Source: Actinomycetes bacterium
GTDB lineage: Bacteria > Bacillota > Sulfobacillia > Sulfobacillales > JAIMBI01
Direction of reading: 5' to 3'
Assembly: GCA_023565505.1 (NCBI GenBank)
Contig: JAIMBI010000015.1
Coordinates: forward strand, 1 to 64,000
DNA: 64,000 nt
Part shown: positions 42,099 through 50,325 of the stretch, piece after piece
Numbering within the stretch: the first letter of the stretch is position 1
Layout: each line of letters begins with the position of its first letter
The notes under the pieces: generated by a model
What the model was told of the DNA's origin: nothing
Seen by the model: only the letters and a program-made list of their open reading frames with translations
Database searches by the model: none
Made by a program: the position numbers and the translations under genes

Positions 42099-43589
42099 CT
42101 ACTCGGATTCTTCGAGCCACTGCGTCAGGAGCGCCGCCACCTCCTGCGGCGCCTGGGTCGAGATGTCACTCAGCTGCTGCAGGAGCTGCCGCGTGCGCGG
42201 CATCTCCGGCGGGGGCCCTTCCGCGACGGCCGGGGCCGGTACGGGTTCGGCGACCGCCGCCGGCTGCTTCCGCCGCCGGCCGAGGAACCCGACCAAAAGC
42301 CCGCCGACCACGACGACCGCGGCCGCCGCGCCGTAGAGCACGGGGCGCGGCAGCGCGAGGAGCCCCGTCGGCGCGGGCGGCACCGGCACCAGCTGGAAGG
42401 GCGCCGACGACACGACGATGCGGGACGCGGCCTGACCCGGAGGGATCCCGAGCGCCCCCGCCACCAGCTGCCGGATGGTGTTCGCCTGACCGGGCGTGAG
42501 CGCCAGCACCTTGCGGTTGAAGACCACCGACGCCGTGATGCCCGTGATCACCACCGGCGGCCCCACGGTCGTCCGCACGACGGTCCCCACCGCGTACTGC
42601 GTCTGGTTGCTCGTGCTCGAGCTGCTCGAGGTGCCGCCCGTCCCCGCCGGATACGTCGGCACGTTGCCGCTGAGTCCCGCCGGGATGGTCGGACTACCCG
42701 TCCCGTTGCTCGACTGCGACTGCTGCGACACCGACGTGGGCTGGCCCGGCTGGGGGATGGTCTGCGTCGTGGTGACGTGCTGCGGCTGGATCTGCACCGC
42801 CACGGCGACCTCGAGGTTGTTGGGCCCGACCATGGGGCCCAGAAGTTGCCGGAGCTTGGCCTCCCCCTGCGCGTCGAGCGCCGCCTCCTCGGCGAACATG
42901 CCCGCCGGAGTGTTGACGTTGGGCGGCGAGGTGTTGGACAACACCGCCCCGGCCTGGTCGACCACGGTCACCCCGCTCGGGTCCAGGCCCGGCACCGCGT
43001 GCGACACCAGCGCGATGATCCCCTGCACCTCCGCCGGCGTGGGCGTCGCGCCGCCGGCCATGTTGAGATAGACCGCCGCCTTCGCCCCGCCGGGGGTGGG
43101 CGCCGCCCACACGCTCTGGGGCGGCACCGCGATCTGCACCGTCGCCGACTGGACGCCCTGGAACCCGGCGATGGTCGCGGCCAAGTCCTGCTCCAGGATC
43201 CCGAGCTGGGCCGCCGAGAACTGCTCCGGCGTCATGCCGGCCCCCGCCAACCCGGTCAGGTTCTGGTAGCCGACCTGCCCGGTGGCGGGAAGGTTCTGCA
43301 TCGCCAGATCGACGCGGGCCTGGTCCGCCTGCGCGGTCGGGACCAGCACCGTGGTCCCCCCGTCCGCGAGACGGTATGGGATCTTGAGCGTGTTGAGCGC
43401 CTGGGTCACCTGCCCGGCCGCCGCAGGACTCAGGTTGGTGAGGATCGGCGTGTACGGCGTCCGGCCCAGCAGCACCACGGCCGCTACGACCGCGAGCAGT
43501 CCGGAGACGCCCAGGGTCAGGAACAGCCGCCGCCGGTCCGGGGCCAGCGCCTGCCAGCGCTCCACCCAGGGCTGCAACACGTTGCGCAC
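42099..43589 (-). CDS. fliF: Flagellar MS-ring protein FliF
   Basis: This is a 496-residue protein with a helix near residues 22-42 and a second near 430-450. The YscJ-like ring-building motif is LADGGTTVLVPTAQADQARVDLAMQNLP, followed by LEQDLAATIAGFQGVQSATVQIAVP. A Ser/Gly/Pro-rich loop (about 320-360) separates the periplasmic domains. The C-terminal LLTQWLEESE binds FliG. In most Bacillota it lies between fliE and fliG; here it lies after flgC at the far end of the locus. Confidence 0.95.
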   Translation of the reverse strand: MRNVLQPWVERWQALAPDRRRLFLTLGVSGLLAVVAAVVLLGRTPYTPILTNLSPAAAGQVTQALNTLKIPYRLADGGTTVLVPTAQADQARVDLAMQNLPATGQVGYQNLTGLAGAGMTPEQFSAAQLGILEQDLAATIAGFQGVQSATVQIAVPPQSVWAAPTPGGAKAAVYLNMAGGATPTPAEVQGIIALVSHAVPGLDPSGVTVVDQAGAVLSNTSPPNVNTPAGMFAEEAALDAQGEAKLRQLLGPMVGPNNLEVAVAVQIQPQHVTTTQTIPQPGQPTSVSQQSQSSNGTGSPTIPAGLSGNVPTYPAGTGGTSSSSSTSNQTQYAVGTVVRTTVGPPVVITGITASVVFNRKVLALTPGQANTIRQLVAGALGIPPGQAASRIVVSSAPFQLVPVPPAPTGLLALPRPVLYGAAAAVVVVGGLLVGFLGRRRKQPAAVAEPVPAPAVAEGPPPEMPRTRQLLQQLSDISTQAPQEVAALLTQWLEESE

Positions 43590-43592
43590 CCG

Positions 43593-44027
43593 CTACGCCC
43601 CCTGCAGGATCTTGAACGCCGCCTGGGTGGTGTTCTCCGCCACCGACAGCGCCGACACGTTGGCGTCGAAGCTCTGGCTCGCCGCCACCAGATCCGTCAT
43701 CTCGGTCACGGGGTTGACGTTGGGCATCATCACGTACCCCTGGGCGTCGGCGAGGGGCGATCCCGGGTCGTACACCGGCCGGAGCGGCGACGGGTCGGGG
43801 ACGATGGCCGCCACGTGCACGCCGAGCGCGGACCCCAGACTGGCCGCGAAGCTCTGCCCCGTGCCCGGGGCCAGGATCACCTCCTGGCGCCGGTACGGCC
43901 CCCCGGCGGGCGTGACCGTCGTCTCCGCGTTGGCCAGGTTCTCGGCGATGACGTTCATCCAGAGTTGGTTGGCCGTCAGCCCGCTGCCGAGGATGTCGTA
44001 CGCCGTAAAGGCACCCAACGGGTTCAT
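43593..44027 (-). CDS. flgC: Proximal rod protein FlgC
   Basis: This is a 144-residue rod protein. It has FTAYDILGSGLTANQLWMNVIAENLANAETT at the N-terminus and the FlgC central motif YDPGSPLADAQGYVMMPNVNPVTEMTDLV, with a C-terminal D0 helix. It forms the rod with FlgB, FlgF and FlgG. It is separated by about 13 kb from flgB and pairs with fliF, 3 bases apart. Only one base separates its start from the fliA stop. Confidence 0.93.
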   Translation of the reverse strand: MNPLGAFTAYDILGSGLTANQLWMNVIAENLANAETTVTPAGGPYRRQEVILAPGTGQSFAASLGSALGVHVAAIVPDPSPLRPVYDPGSPLADAQGYVMMPNVNPVTEMTDLVAASQSFDANVSALSVAENTTQAAFKILQGA

Positions 44028-44028
44028 C

Positions 44029-44784
44029 TCACGTCTCACCTCGCTTCGAATGGGGGGCGGAACGAGTCGTCGGCGGGGGTCCCGCCCCGCTCGCCGGCTC
44101 GTCGGCCAACTCCGCCCGGAGCGCCGCGAGCGCCCGGCCGCGGAGCCGGCGCACCCAGGACGCCTCGAGGCCCAGCGCCTTCGCGATCTCCTCCGTGGTG
44201 TAGCCCCCGACGTAGACCGCATAGAGGATCCGCTGCTCCCGGTCCGGCAGCTTCCGGAGCGCCGCCTCCAGGGACGCGGCGAGCGTCACCTGCTCCTCCA
44301 CCGGAAAACCGGCGGCCTCCCACGCGTCGCCGTCGAGGGGGACGGGGCTGGTGGCCTGCGCCTCCAGGCGGAACAGTTCCTCGAGCTTGGCCGGCGTCAG
44401 GCCCAAGGCCGCCGCGAGCTCCCCGTCGGTGGGGGCGCGCCCGTGTTCGGCCTCGAGCCGCCGCCAGGCCGCCCGGAGGGCCTGGAGCCGCTGCCACTGG
44501 CGGTGGTCGAGCGGGCTCTGGCGCCGGATGGCGTCCAACAGCCGCTGCCGGACGGTCACCAGGATGTACCGGTGGAGGTCCGCCCGGGCCGGGTCGTAGC
44601 GCAAGAGCGCCTCCCACAGCGCCACATGCGCGGCGCTCACCAGCTCGTCGGAGTCGGACAGGCCGTAGGTGTCGGCCATCCGGACCGCGAGCCGCTCCAC
44701 CTTGGGCAGGTAGGCCGCCGCGATGCTCTCCAGGTTGGTCGCGCCCTCCATGGCGTAGGTCGCGCGCGCTTGCTCCTCGTTCAT
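44029..44784 (-). CDS. fliA: Flagellar sigma factor (sigma-28 family)
   Basis: This is a 251-residue sigma-70 family protein with regions 2, 3 and 4. Region 2 (about 25-95) has AAHVALWEALLRYDPARADLHRYI; region 3 has PTDGELAAALGLTPAKLEEL; region 4 has LPDREQRILYAVYVGGYTTEEIAKALGL. The length and position after flhA match FliA/SigD. The family recognises flagellin and motor promoters and is inhibited by FlgM. ATG 44784 overlaps the flhA stop as ATGA. flhF and flhG, usually between flhA and fliA, are absent. Confidence 0.9.
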   Translation of the reverse strand: MNEEQARATYAMEGATNLESIAAAYLPKVERLAVRMADTYGLSDSDELVSAAHVALWEALLRYDPARADLHRYILVTVRQRLLDAIRRQSPLDHRQWQRLQALRAAWRRLEAEHGRAPTDGELAAALGLTPAKLEELFRLEAQATSPVPLDGDAWEAAGFPVEEQVTLAASLEAALRKLPDREQRILYAVYVGGYTTEEIAKALGLEASWVRRLRGRALAALRAELADEPASGAGPPPTTRSAPHSKRGET

Positions 44785-46766
44785 ACGTCGACCGTCTCCA
44801 CGTGGTAGGTCGCCAGCGGATCAATCTCCGCCAGCGACAGCACCGGGAAACCGGGCAGGTACAGTTCCAACAGCCGGGCGAAGAACGGTCGGAGCTTCGG
44901 GGGCACTAGGAGCGCCGCCGCCTTGGACCGCGCCTGCACCCGCTTGAGCGCGCCGACCAGGGACTGGAGCAGCTTCGGCTCCATGTCGAGGCCCGGCTCG
45001 GGCACCGTCCGGATGGCCTGCTCCGCCGCCGCCAGAAGATTCTTGGCCAGCGTGACCAGATCGAGCTGGCCGTCCGGCGCGATGCGCCGCCGAATCACCG
45101 GCGCCAAGGCCTGACGCACGCGCTCGGTGAGCACCAGCACGTCCTGCCCCGCGCTCGGGGCGGCGTCGGCGAGAGCCTCCACGATGGTCACCCCGTCCTG
45201 GATGCTCACGTTCTCCCGCACCAGGTTCTGCAGCACCGCGTGCACCGTCGTGAGGGACAACAGGCCCGGCACCAGCTCGTCGACGGCGGCCCGGTCGACC
45301 TGCCGCACCCGGTCGAGGAGCGCCTGCGCCGCCTGGCGGTCGAACAGCAGGTAGGCCCGCTGGACCAGGGCGTGCCGGAAGTGCGCCGCCACCACCGCGG
45401 CGGCCGGCGTCGTGAGGTGTCCCTGGGCGGACAGTCGCGACACCTCGGAGGCCGGCACCCACAGCACCGGCAGGTTGTACACGGGATCCGTGCCGCTCAC
45501 CGCCCCCGGAACGGACGGCAGCGGGTTGGCGATGAGCAGCTCCCGGTCGGGGAACACCGTCCCCTCGGCCACGACCAGCGACCGCACGTAGCAGCGGTAG
45601 CCGTTGGGCGGCAGCGACAGGTCGTCCCGGATCCGCGGCGTCGGCAGGGCGAAGCCGAGTTCCCGGGCCACCGACTCCGTGACGGCGGACAGCCGTTGGG
45701 CGAGTTCGCCGCCCTGGGCCGGATCCGCGAGTTTCACCAGCCCGTAGCCGACCGTGACCGACAAGGGATCTGGCAAGGCGTCCGCCGGCCGCGGCGTCTC
45801 GCGGGCGGCGGGCTTGGGCGGGGGCGGAGGCGCGGGCCGGTTGCGGACGCGCCACCCGACGTAGGCCAACAGCCCCGCCAGGATGAACACCACCGGCGTG
45901 ACCGGCAGGAAGATCCCCAACAGCGCCAGGAACGCCGCCACCGCCCAGAGCGGCTCCGCCTTGAACCCCAGCTGCTGCACCAGGATGTCCGACAGGGCCC
46001 GCTGGTGGTGCCCGCTCCGGGTGACCAGCACGCCGGCGGCGGTGGACAGGAGGAAGGCGGGAAGCTGACTGATGAGGGCGTTGCCGATGGCCAGCGTGGT
46101 GTAGGTGGCGACGGCTTGGCCGAACGCCAAGTGCTCGCTCGCCATCCCCACCACCAACCCCGCGACCACGTTGACCAGCAGGATCACGAGCGTGGCGACG
46201 GCGTCGCCGCGCACGTACTTGGTCGCGCCGTCCATCGCGCCGTAGAAGTCCGCCTCCCGCCCGATGCGCTCGCGGCGCGCCTTGGCCTCCGCGTCCGTGA
46301 TGGCCCCGGCGTGGAGATCCGCGTCGATGGCCATCTGCTTGCCCGCCATGGCGTCGAGCGTGAATCGCGCCGCCACCTCCGCCACCCGCTCGGCGCCCCG
46401 GGTGATGACCAGGAACTGGACGACGAACAGCAGGAGGAACACCAGCACGCCGACGACGAGGTTCTGGCCCACGACGAAGCCGCCGAAGGCGGCCACCACC
46501 GTGCCGGCGTTGGCCGAGAGCAGGATGGAGCGGGCCGCGGAGACGTCCAGCGCGATGCGCAGCAAGGTCGTGAGGAGCAAGAGCGCCGGGAATCCGGAGA
46601 AGTCGAGCGGCTCCTGGGTCTGGAGCGCGACGACCGTCACCACCAAGCTCAGGGACAGGTTGAACAGGAACAGCACGTCGAGGACCGGCGGCGGCAGGGG
46701 GATGACCAGCATCCCGACCGCCAGCACCACGACCAGCGGACCGACCTGTCCGAAGAGCGCCCTCAC
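44781..46766 (-). CDS. flhA: Flagellar export apparatus protein FlhA
   Basis: This is a 661-residue export gate protein. The N-terminal half has eight helices with VIPLPPPVLDVLFLFNLSLS, the FHIPEP-family region AERVAEVAARFTLDAMAGKQMAID ADLHAG, and a basic linker near 320-340. The C-terminal cytosolic domain begins PDALPDPLSVTVGYGLVKLA and ends with the ring-forming region. It couples proton flow to export of rod, hook and filament subunits. It starts at GTG 46766 overlapping flhB as GTGA. Confidence 0.97.
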   Translation of the reverse strand: MRALFGQVGPLVVVLAVGMLVIPLPPPVLDVLFLFNLSLSLVVTVVALQTQEPLDFSGFPALLLLTTLLRIALDVSAARSILLSANAGTVVAAFGGFVVGQNLVVGVLVFLLLFVVQFLVITRGAERVAEVAARFTLDAMAGKQMAIDADLHAGAITDAEAKARRERIGREADFYGAMDGATKYVRGDAVATLVILLVNVVAGLVVGMASEHLAFGQAVATYTTLAIGNALISQLPAFLLSTAAGVLVTRSGHHQRALSDILVQQLGFKAEPLWAVAAFLALLGIFLPVTPVVFILAGLLAYVGWRVRNRPAPPPPPKPAARETPRPADALPDPLSVTVGYGLVKLADPAQGGELAQRLSAVTESVARELGFALPTPRIRDDLSLPPNGYRCYVRSLVVAEGTVFPDRELLIANPLPSVPGAVSGTDPVYNLPVLWVPASEVSRLSAQGHLTTPAAAVVAAHFRHALVQRAYLLFDRQAAQALLDRVRQVDRAAVDELVPGLLSLTTVHAVLQNLVRENVSIQDGVTIVEALADAAPSAGQDVLVLTERVRQALAPVIRRRIAPDGQLDLVTLAKNLLAAAEQAIRTVPEPGLDMEPKLLQSLVGALKRVQARSKAAALLVPPKLRPFFARLLELYLPGFPVLSLAEIDPLATYHVETVDV

Positions 46767-47803
46767 GCGCGACCCTCCCTCGCCGCATCCGGGGCTTGCC
46801 GCGGCCGGTAGCCGTACACCCGGTGCAGGTAGGCCAAGACCTCCGCCACCGCGCGGTACAGGCGCCCGGGGATGACGTCACCCTCCCGGACCGAGTGGTA
46901 GAGATCCCGGGCCAACGGCGGCGACTCGACCACCGGCACCTGGTATGCCCAGGCGAGTTCCCGGATCCGCCGGGCCCGCTCCTCCCGCCCCTTGGCCACC
47001 ACGATGGGTGCGTCCTGGTGCCACGGCTCGTAGGCCAGCGCCACCGCGTAGTGCGTGGGGTTGGCCACCACCACGTCGGCCCGCTTCATGGCCGCCCGAA
47101 GCCGCGTGGTGTAGAACGTCCGCCGGAGCTCGGCCCACCGCCGCCGCACCAGGGGATCCCCCTCGCCGGCCTTGAGGTCCTCCCGGAACTCCTCCGGCGT
47201 CATGCGGAGGTCCCGCTCGTACCGCACCCGGGCCGCCGCGCCCCCCACGGCCAGCAGCAACAGGCCGACACCGCCCGCGGCGGCCATCAGGGCGGGGACG
47301 GCGGCGCCCGCCGGTCCGAGGTCCGGTCCCAGGACCGGGGCCAACGACACGCGGGGCAGGACCGCCGTCGCCGTCCACGCCGCCACGGCCCCCACCAGCG
47401 CCGTGCCGAGCAGGAGGAGCAACCCCTGCCCCAAGGCCTGGCGGGAGAAGAGTCGTCCGAACCCGGTGAGAGGATTCAACGCGACCAGGCGCACCGGCCA
47501 GAACCAGACCACGCCCTGCACCAGGAACAGGGCCAGCAGGACGGCGAGCGGCCCCACGGCGAGCGGCCGGACCACGGCCAGCAGATCCGCGGGGTCGGGA
47601 GGGCGGAAGGCGAGGCCGGCCGCCACCAGGGCCAGCAGGGAGCCCCGCGCCTGCCAGAGCAGGGCGCCGACCACGGGCAGCGCGGCCAGCGACGCCCCCG
47701 GCCCCACCACGGGGCTCCGCGGCACGCGTCCCTGCTCGCGGAAGCGGCGGCGCTGCTGCGGCGTGGGCGGCAAAGTCCGCCGGGAACGGTCGTCGGTGGC
47801 CAT
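46763..47803 (-). CDS. flhB: Flagellar export switch protein FlhB
   Basis: This is a 346-residue protein with four helices followed by a cytosolic domain. The autocleavage motif NPTH (248-251) and the preceding MTPEEFREDLKAGEGDPLVRRRW are conserved. Cleavage switches export from rod/hook to filament substrates. The N-terminus is short and basic, as usual. ATG 47803 lies 3 bases after the fliR stop. Confidence 0.97.
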   Translation of the reverse strand: MATDDRSRRTLPPTPQQRRRFREQGRVPRSPVVGPGASLAALPVVGALLWQARGSLLALVAAGLAFRPPDPADLLAVVRPLAVGPLAVLLALFLVQGVVWFWPVRLVALNPLTGFGRLFSRQALGQGLLLLLGTALVGAVAAWTATAVLPRVSLAPVLGPDLGPAGAAVPALMAAAGGVGLLLLAVGGAAARVRYERDLRMTPEEFREDLKAGEGDPLVRRRWAELRRTFYTTRLRAAMKRADVVVANPTHYAVALAYEPWHQDAPIVVAKGREERARRIRELAWAYQVPVVESPPLARDLYHSVREGDVIPGRLYRAVAEVLAYLHRVYGYRPRQAPDAAREGRA

Positions 47804-47806
47804 CCG

Positions 47807-48571
47807 TCACGCCCCCCACGCCGCGGCACCGAGTCCCGCCCAGGCCTGCTCCACCGTGGTCAAGAGCGTCCCCACGGCGGCCCCGAGCCCGGGCAGGGCC
47901 GCGACCAGCATCGCCACGCCGAGCCCCATCACCACGGGAAACTGCACCGACAGCACCTGGGCCTGGGGCAGGACGCGGGCCAGGACCCCCGTCACCAGAC
48001 TCAGGGCCAGGGTGGCGAGGGCGAAGGGCAGGGCGATGCCCACCCCGTCCATCAGCACCGTGGCGGCGAAGGTCGCCAACCCCGAGAACCAGTGCCCGTC
48101 GGCCGCCAGCACGCGTCCGAGCGGCCACGTGGCGAACGACCGCCACAGCACCGCGACCAGCCACGTCAACCCGCCGGCCTCGAGGAACAGGGCCGGCACC
48201 AGGGCGCCGAACAGCGACGCCACCAGGGACGTGGGCACGCCCAGGGGATTGAGGGTCTGGACGAACGCCCAGCCGTAGGACGCGTCGAGCACCGCCCCGA
48301 GGGCGACGAGGCTCTCGGCCGCGAAGAAGGCGACGAGCGCGACCAGGGCCCCCAGCAGCAGGTTGCTCGCGTACGCGAGCACCAGGGTTCCGCCGGCCGG
48401 CAGCGTGCCGACGTGGGCCAGGGAGCCGCCGGCAAGGGCGACCACCAGTGCGAAGGCCGGGCGCACCAGGGTGGGCAGACGCCCGAGGGCCCCGAACGGG
48501 GCCACGGCGACCACCGGGAGGACCCGTGCTAGGGCGAGCGTCACCGGAATCCAGGGAAACGTCACGACCAT
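47807..48571 (-). CDS. fliR: Flagellar export protein FliR
   Basis: This is a 254-residue membrane protein with about six helices. FliR-type segments are RVLPVVAVAPFGALGRLPTLVRPAFAL and YGWAFVQTLNPLG, then the LPFALATLALSLVTGVLARVLPQAQVLSVQFP amphipathic region. It forms the export gate core with FliP and FliQ. ATG 48571 shares its A with the fliQ stop (TGATG). Confidence 0.94.
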   Translation of the reverse strand: MVVTFPWIPVTLALARVLPVVAVAPFGALGRLPTLVRPAFALVVALAGGSLAHVGTLPAGGTLVLAYASNLLLGALVALVAFFAAESLVALGAVLDASYGWAFVQTLNPLGVPTSLVASLFGALVPALFLEAGGLTWLVAVLWRSFATWPLGRVLAADGHWFSGLATFAATVLMDGVGIALPFALATLALSLVTGVLARVLPQAQVLSVQFPVVMGLGVAMLVAALPGLGAAVGTLLTTVEQAWAGLGAAAWGA

Positions 48572-48831
48572 CAGCCGCCGCCCCCCGTCCAGAGCCGGGT
48601 GGTGTACTGGGCCAACAGCGTGAGCATCCAGGGGCTCGCCAACCACAGCACCACCGCCGCCGCCACCAGCTTCGGCAGGAAGGCGAGGCTCGAATCCTGA
48701 AGCTGCGTGACCGCCTGGAAGAGACTCGTGAACAATCCCACGAGCACGATGGCGCCGACGGGCACGACCATCAGGACCAGCCCGAGCCGGAGGGCCGAGG
48801 CGGCCATCGCCAGTTCCCCCATGACCGTCAC
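48571..48831 (-). CDS. fliQ: Flagellar export protein FliQ
   Basis: This is an 86-residue protein with two helices: MVVPVGAIVLVGLFTSLFQAVTQL, then LVAAAVVLWLASPWMLTLL. TSLFQAVTQLQDSSLAFLPKL is the family signature. It lies between fliP and fliR in the usual export-gate order. It starts at GTG 48831, or ATG 48822. Confidence 0.93.
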   Translation of the reverse strand: MTVMGELAMAASALRLGLVLMVVPVGAIVLVGLFTSLFQAVTQLQDSSLAFLPKLVAAAVVLWLASPWMLTLLAQYTTRLWTGGGG

Positions 48832-48852
48832 CGCCGCACCTCCTCCCCGGAT

Positions 48853-49590
48853 TCAGTGGGCCTGGGCGACGAGCGACCCCACCACGAGGCCCCACCCGTT
48901 GACCGCGACGAACAGCAACAGCTTCACCGGCAGGCTCACCACGGTAGGCGGGACCATGATCATCCCGAGGGACATCAGAATCGACGCCACCACCAGGTCG
49001 ATGACGAGAAACGGCAGGTACACCATCAGCGCCATCTGGAAGGCCAGCGTGAGCTGGGAGATGGCGTAGGCCACCACCAGCACCGGAAAGGGCACCGCCG
49101 CGGGACTGGCGGGGGCGCTCCGGTGCAGCGCGTGGTAGAGGATGCCCAGGTTCTGGGGCGTCGTGCCGTGCAGAAGGAACGTGCGCATCGGCCCCTCGGC
49201 CCGCAGGATCGCCTGCACCAGGCTGATGTGGCCCGCCGCGTAGGGCGCCAGCGCGACCCGGTTCAGCGCCGCCAGCGTCGGCTCCATCGTGACCACGGTC
49301 AGCACCAGGGCCAGACCGACGATGACCATGTTGGGCGGCGCCATGGGCGTGCCGACGGCGGTGCGCACGAAGCTCAGCACCACCACGATGCGCGTGAAGG
49401 AGGTCATCAGCAGGAACGCGCCCACGCCCAGCACGATGGCGGCGACAGCGAGCACCAGCCCGATCCCCGGACCCGTCAGCGCCTGGCTGACCGCCTGGTC
49501 CAGGTTGACCGGGGCCGCCACCGCGGTGGCGGGCCACAGCGCTCCGGCCGCCGCTCCGAACCCGACGCCTAGTGCATCCCACCGCCCGAT
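48853..49590 (-). CDS. fliP: Flagellar export protein FliP, start uncertain
   Basis: This is an export gate protein of about 245 residues. A hydrophobic N-terminal segment (FGAAAGALWPATAVAAP) looks like a signal peptide. It is followed by FLLMTSFTRIVVVLSFVRTAVGT and the C-terminal VYLPFLVIDLVVASILMSLGMIMVPP. The first conventional start in frame, GTG 49521, would cut off the signal. ATC 49590 lies 10 bases after GGGAGGGGA and would include it. The true start is therefore unresolved. It overlaps the fliO stop. Confidence 0.9.
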   Translation of the reverse strand: MGRWDALGVGFGAAAGALWPATAVAAPVNLDQAVSQALTGPGIGLVLAVAAIVLGVGAFLLMTSFTRIVVVLSFVRTAVGTPMAPPNMVIVGLALVLTVVTMEPTLAALNRVALAPYAAGHISLVQAILRAEGPMRTFLLHGTTPQNLGILYHALHRSAPASPAAVPFPVLVVAYAISQLTLAFQMALMVYLPFLVIDLVVASILMSLGMIMVPPTVVSLPVKLLLFVAVNGWGLVVGSLVAQAH

Positions 49591-49901
49591 GGTGCGTTCC
49601 CCTCCCGCCTCTCTCTTGGCGGGTCGAAGGACATCGAGCCATCCCCCGCCACCACCGTGGCCGGGGCGCCGACGGCCACCACCAGGCGCCGCCCGTCCGG
49701 CAGTTCGAGGTAGACGAGGACCGCCTGCGGCGTGACGGGGATCCGCTGGAGCACGCGGACTCCCGCCTCGGCGGGTCGGACCCAGGCGGCCGGCCCGCGC
49801 CCGAGACCCGGTCCGGCCGACCACCCCCCCGCGCGGCGCCAGATCCAGACCAGGACAGCCGCGGCGAGGAGGACGAGGATGACCGCGGAGACCGCCTGCA
49901 C
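49569..49901 (-). CDS. fliO: Flagellar biosynthetic protein FliO
   Basis: This is a 110-residue protein with one N-terminal helix (SAVILVLLAAAVLVWIW) and a small cytosolic beta domain (RVLQRIPVTPQAVLVYLELPDGRRLVVAVG) typical of FliO/FliZ. It helps FliP assemble. It starts at GTG 49901, one base after the fliN stop. Sequence conservation is low but position is diagnostic. Confidence 0.82.
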   Translation of the reverse strand: MQAVSAVILVLLAAAVLVWIWRRAGGWSAGPGLGRGPAAWVRPAEAGVRVLQRIPVTPQAVLVYLELPDGRRLVVAVGAPATVVAGDGSMSFDPPRERREGNAPSGGGMH

Positions 49902-49902
49902 G

Positions 49903-50325
49903 TCAGTCGCCCGCCTGGAGGGGAGGACTGGTGTGGCGTCCCACGAGGGCCGCCGGGTCGTCCAAGAGCTCCACGATGCGCACCGCGTACTGGTCGTCGA
50001 AGACCACGACCTCCGCGCGGGCGAAGGGCACGCCGGCGACCTCGAGCACCACCGGGTCCCCGGCGACCGAGTCCAGCACCACGACGTCCCCCGGCTCGAG
50101 GCGTGCCAGTTCGGCCAAGGTGGGATACGCCGTGCCGAGGACCACCTGCACCTCCAAGGGCACCTGGAGGAGGGCCTCGAGCGCCCCGCCCTCCACCGTC
50201 AGGTCGAGCGGCTGGCGGATGTCGCCCATGCTCTGGGCCAGGTCCGGGTACTCCAGCGGCCGGACCTGCGCCTTGGGCTCGCGGTCGGGGCGCGGGTCCC
50301 GCGGTCCTCCGATCTCCTCGCTCAT
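49903..50325 (-). CDS. fliN: Flagellar switch protein FliN
   Basis: This is a 140-residue FliN. A variable N-terminal extension is followed by the SpoA domain (LLQVPLEVQVVLGTAYPTLAEL, then LEPGDVVVLDSVAGDPVVL and ARAEVVVFDDQYAVRIVEL). It forms the lower C-ring. It overlaps fliM by ATGA. It is clearly distinct from the short SpoA protein at 31225. Confidence 0.92.
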   Translation of the reverse strand: MSEEIGGPRDPRPDREPKAQVRPLEYPDLAQSMGDIRQPLDLTVEGGALEALLQVPLEVQVVLGTAYPTLAELARLEPGDVVVLDSVAGDPVVLEVAGVPFARAEVVVFDDQYAVRIVELLDDPAALVGRHTSPPLQAGD

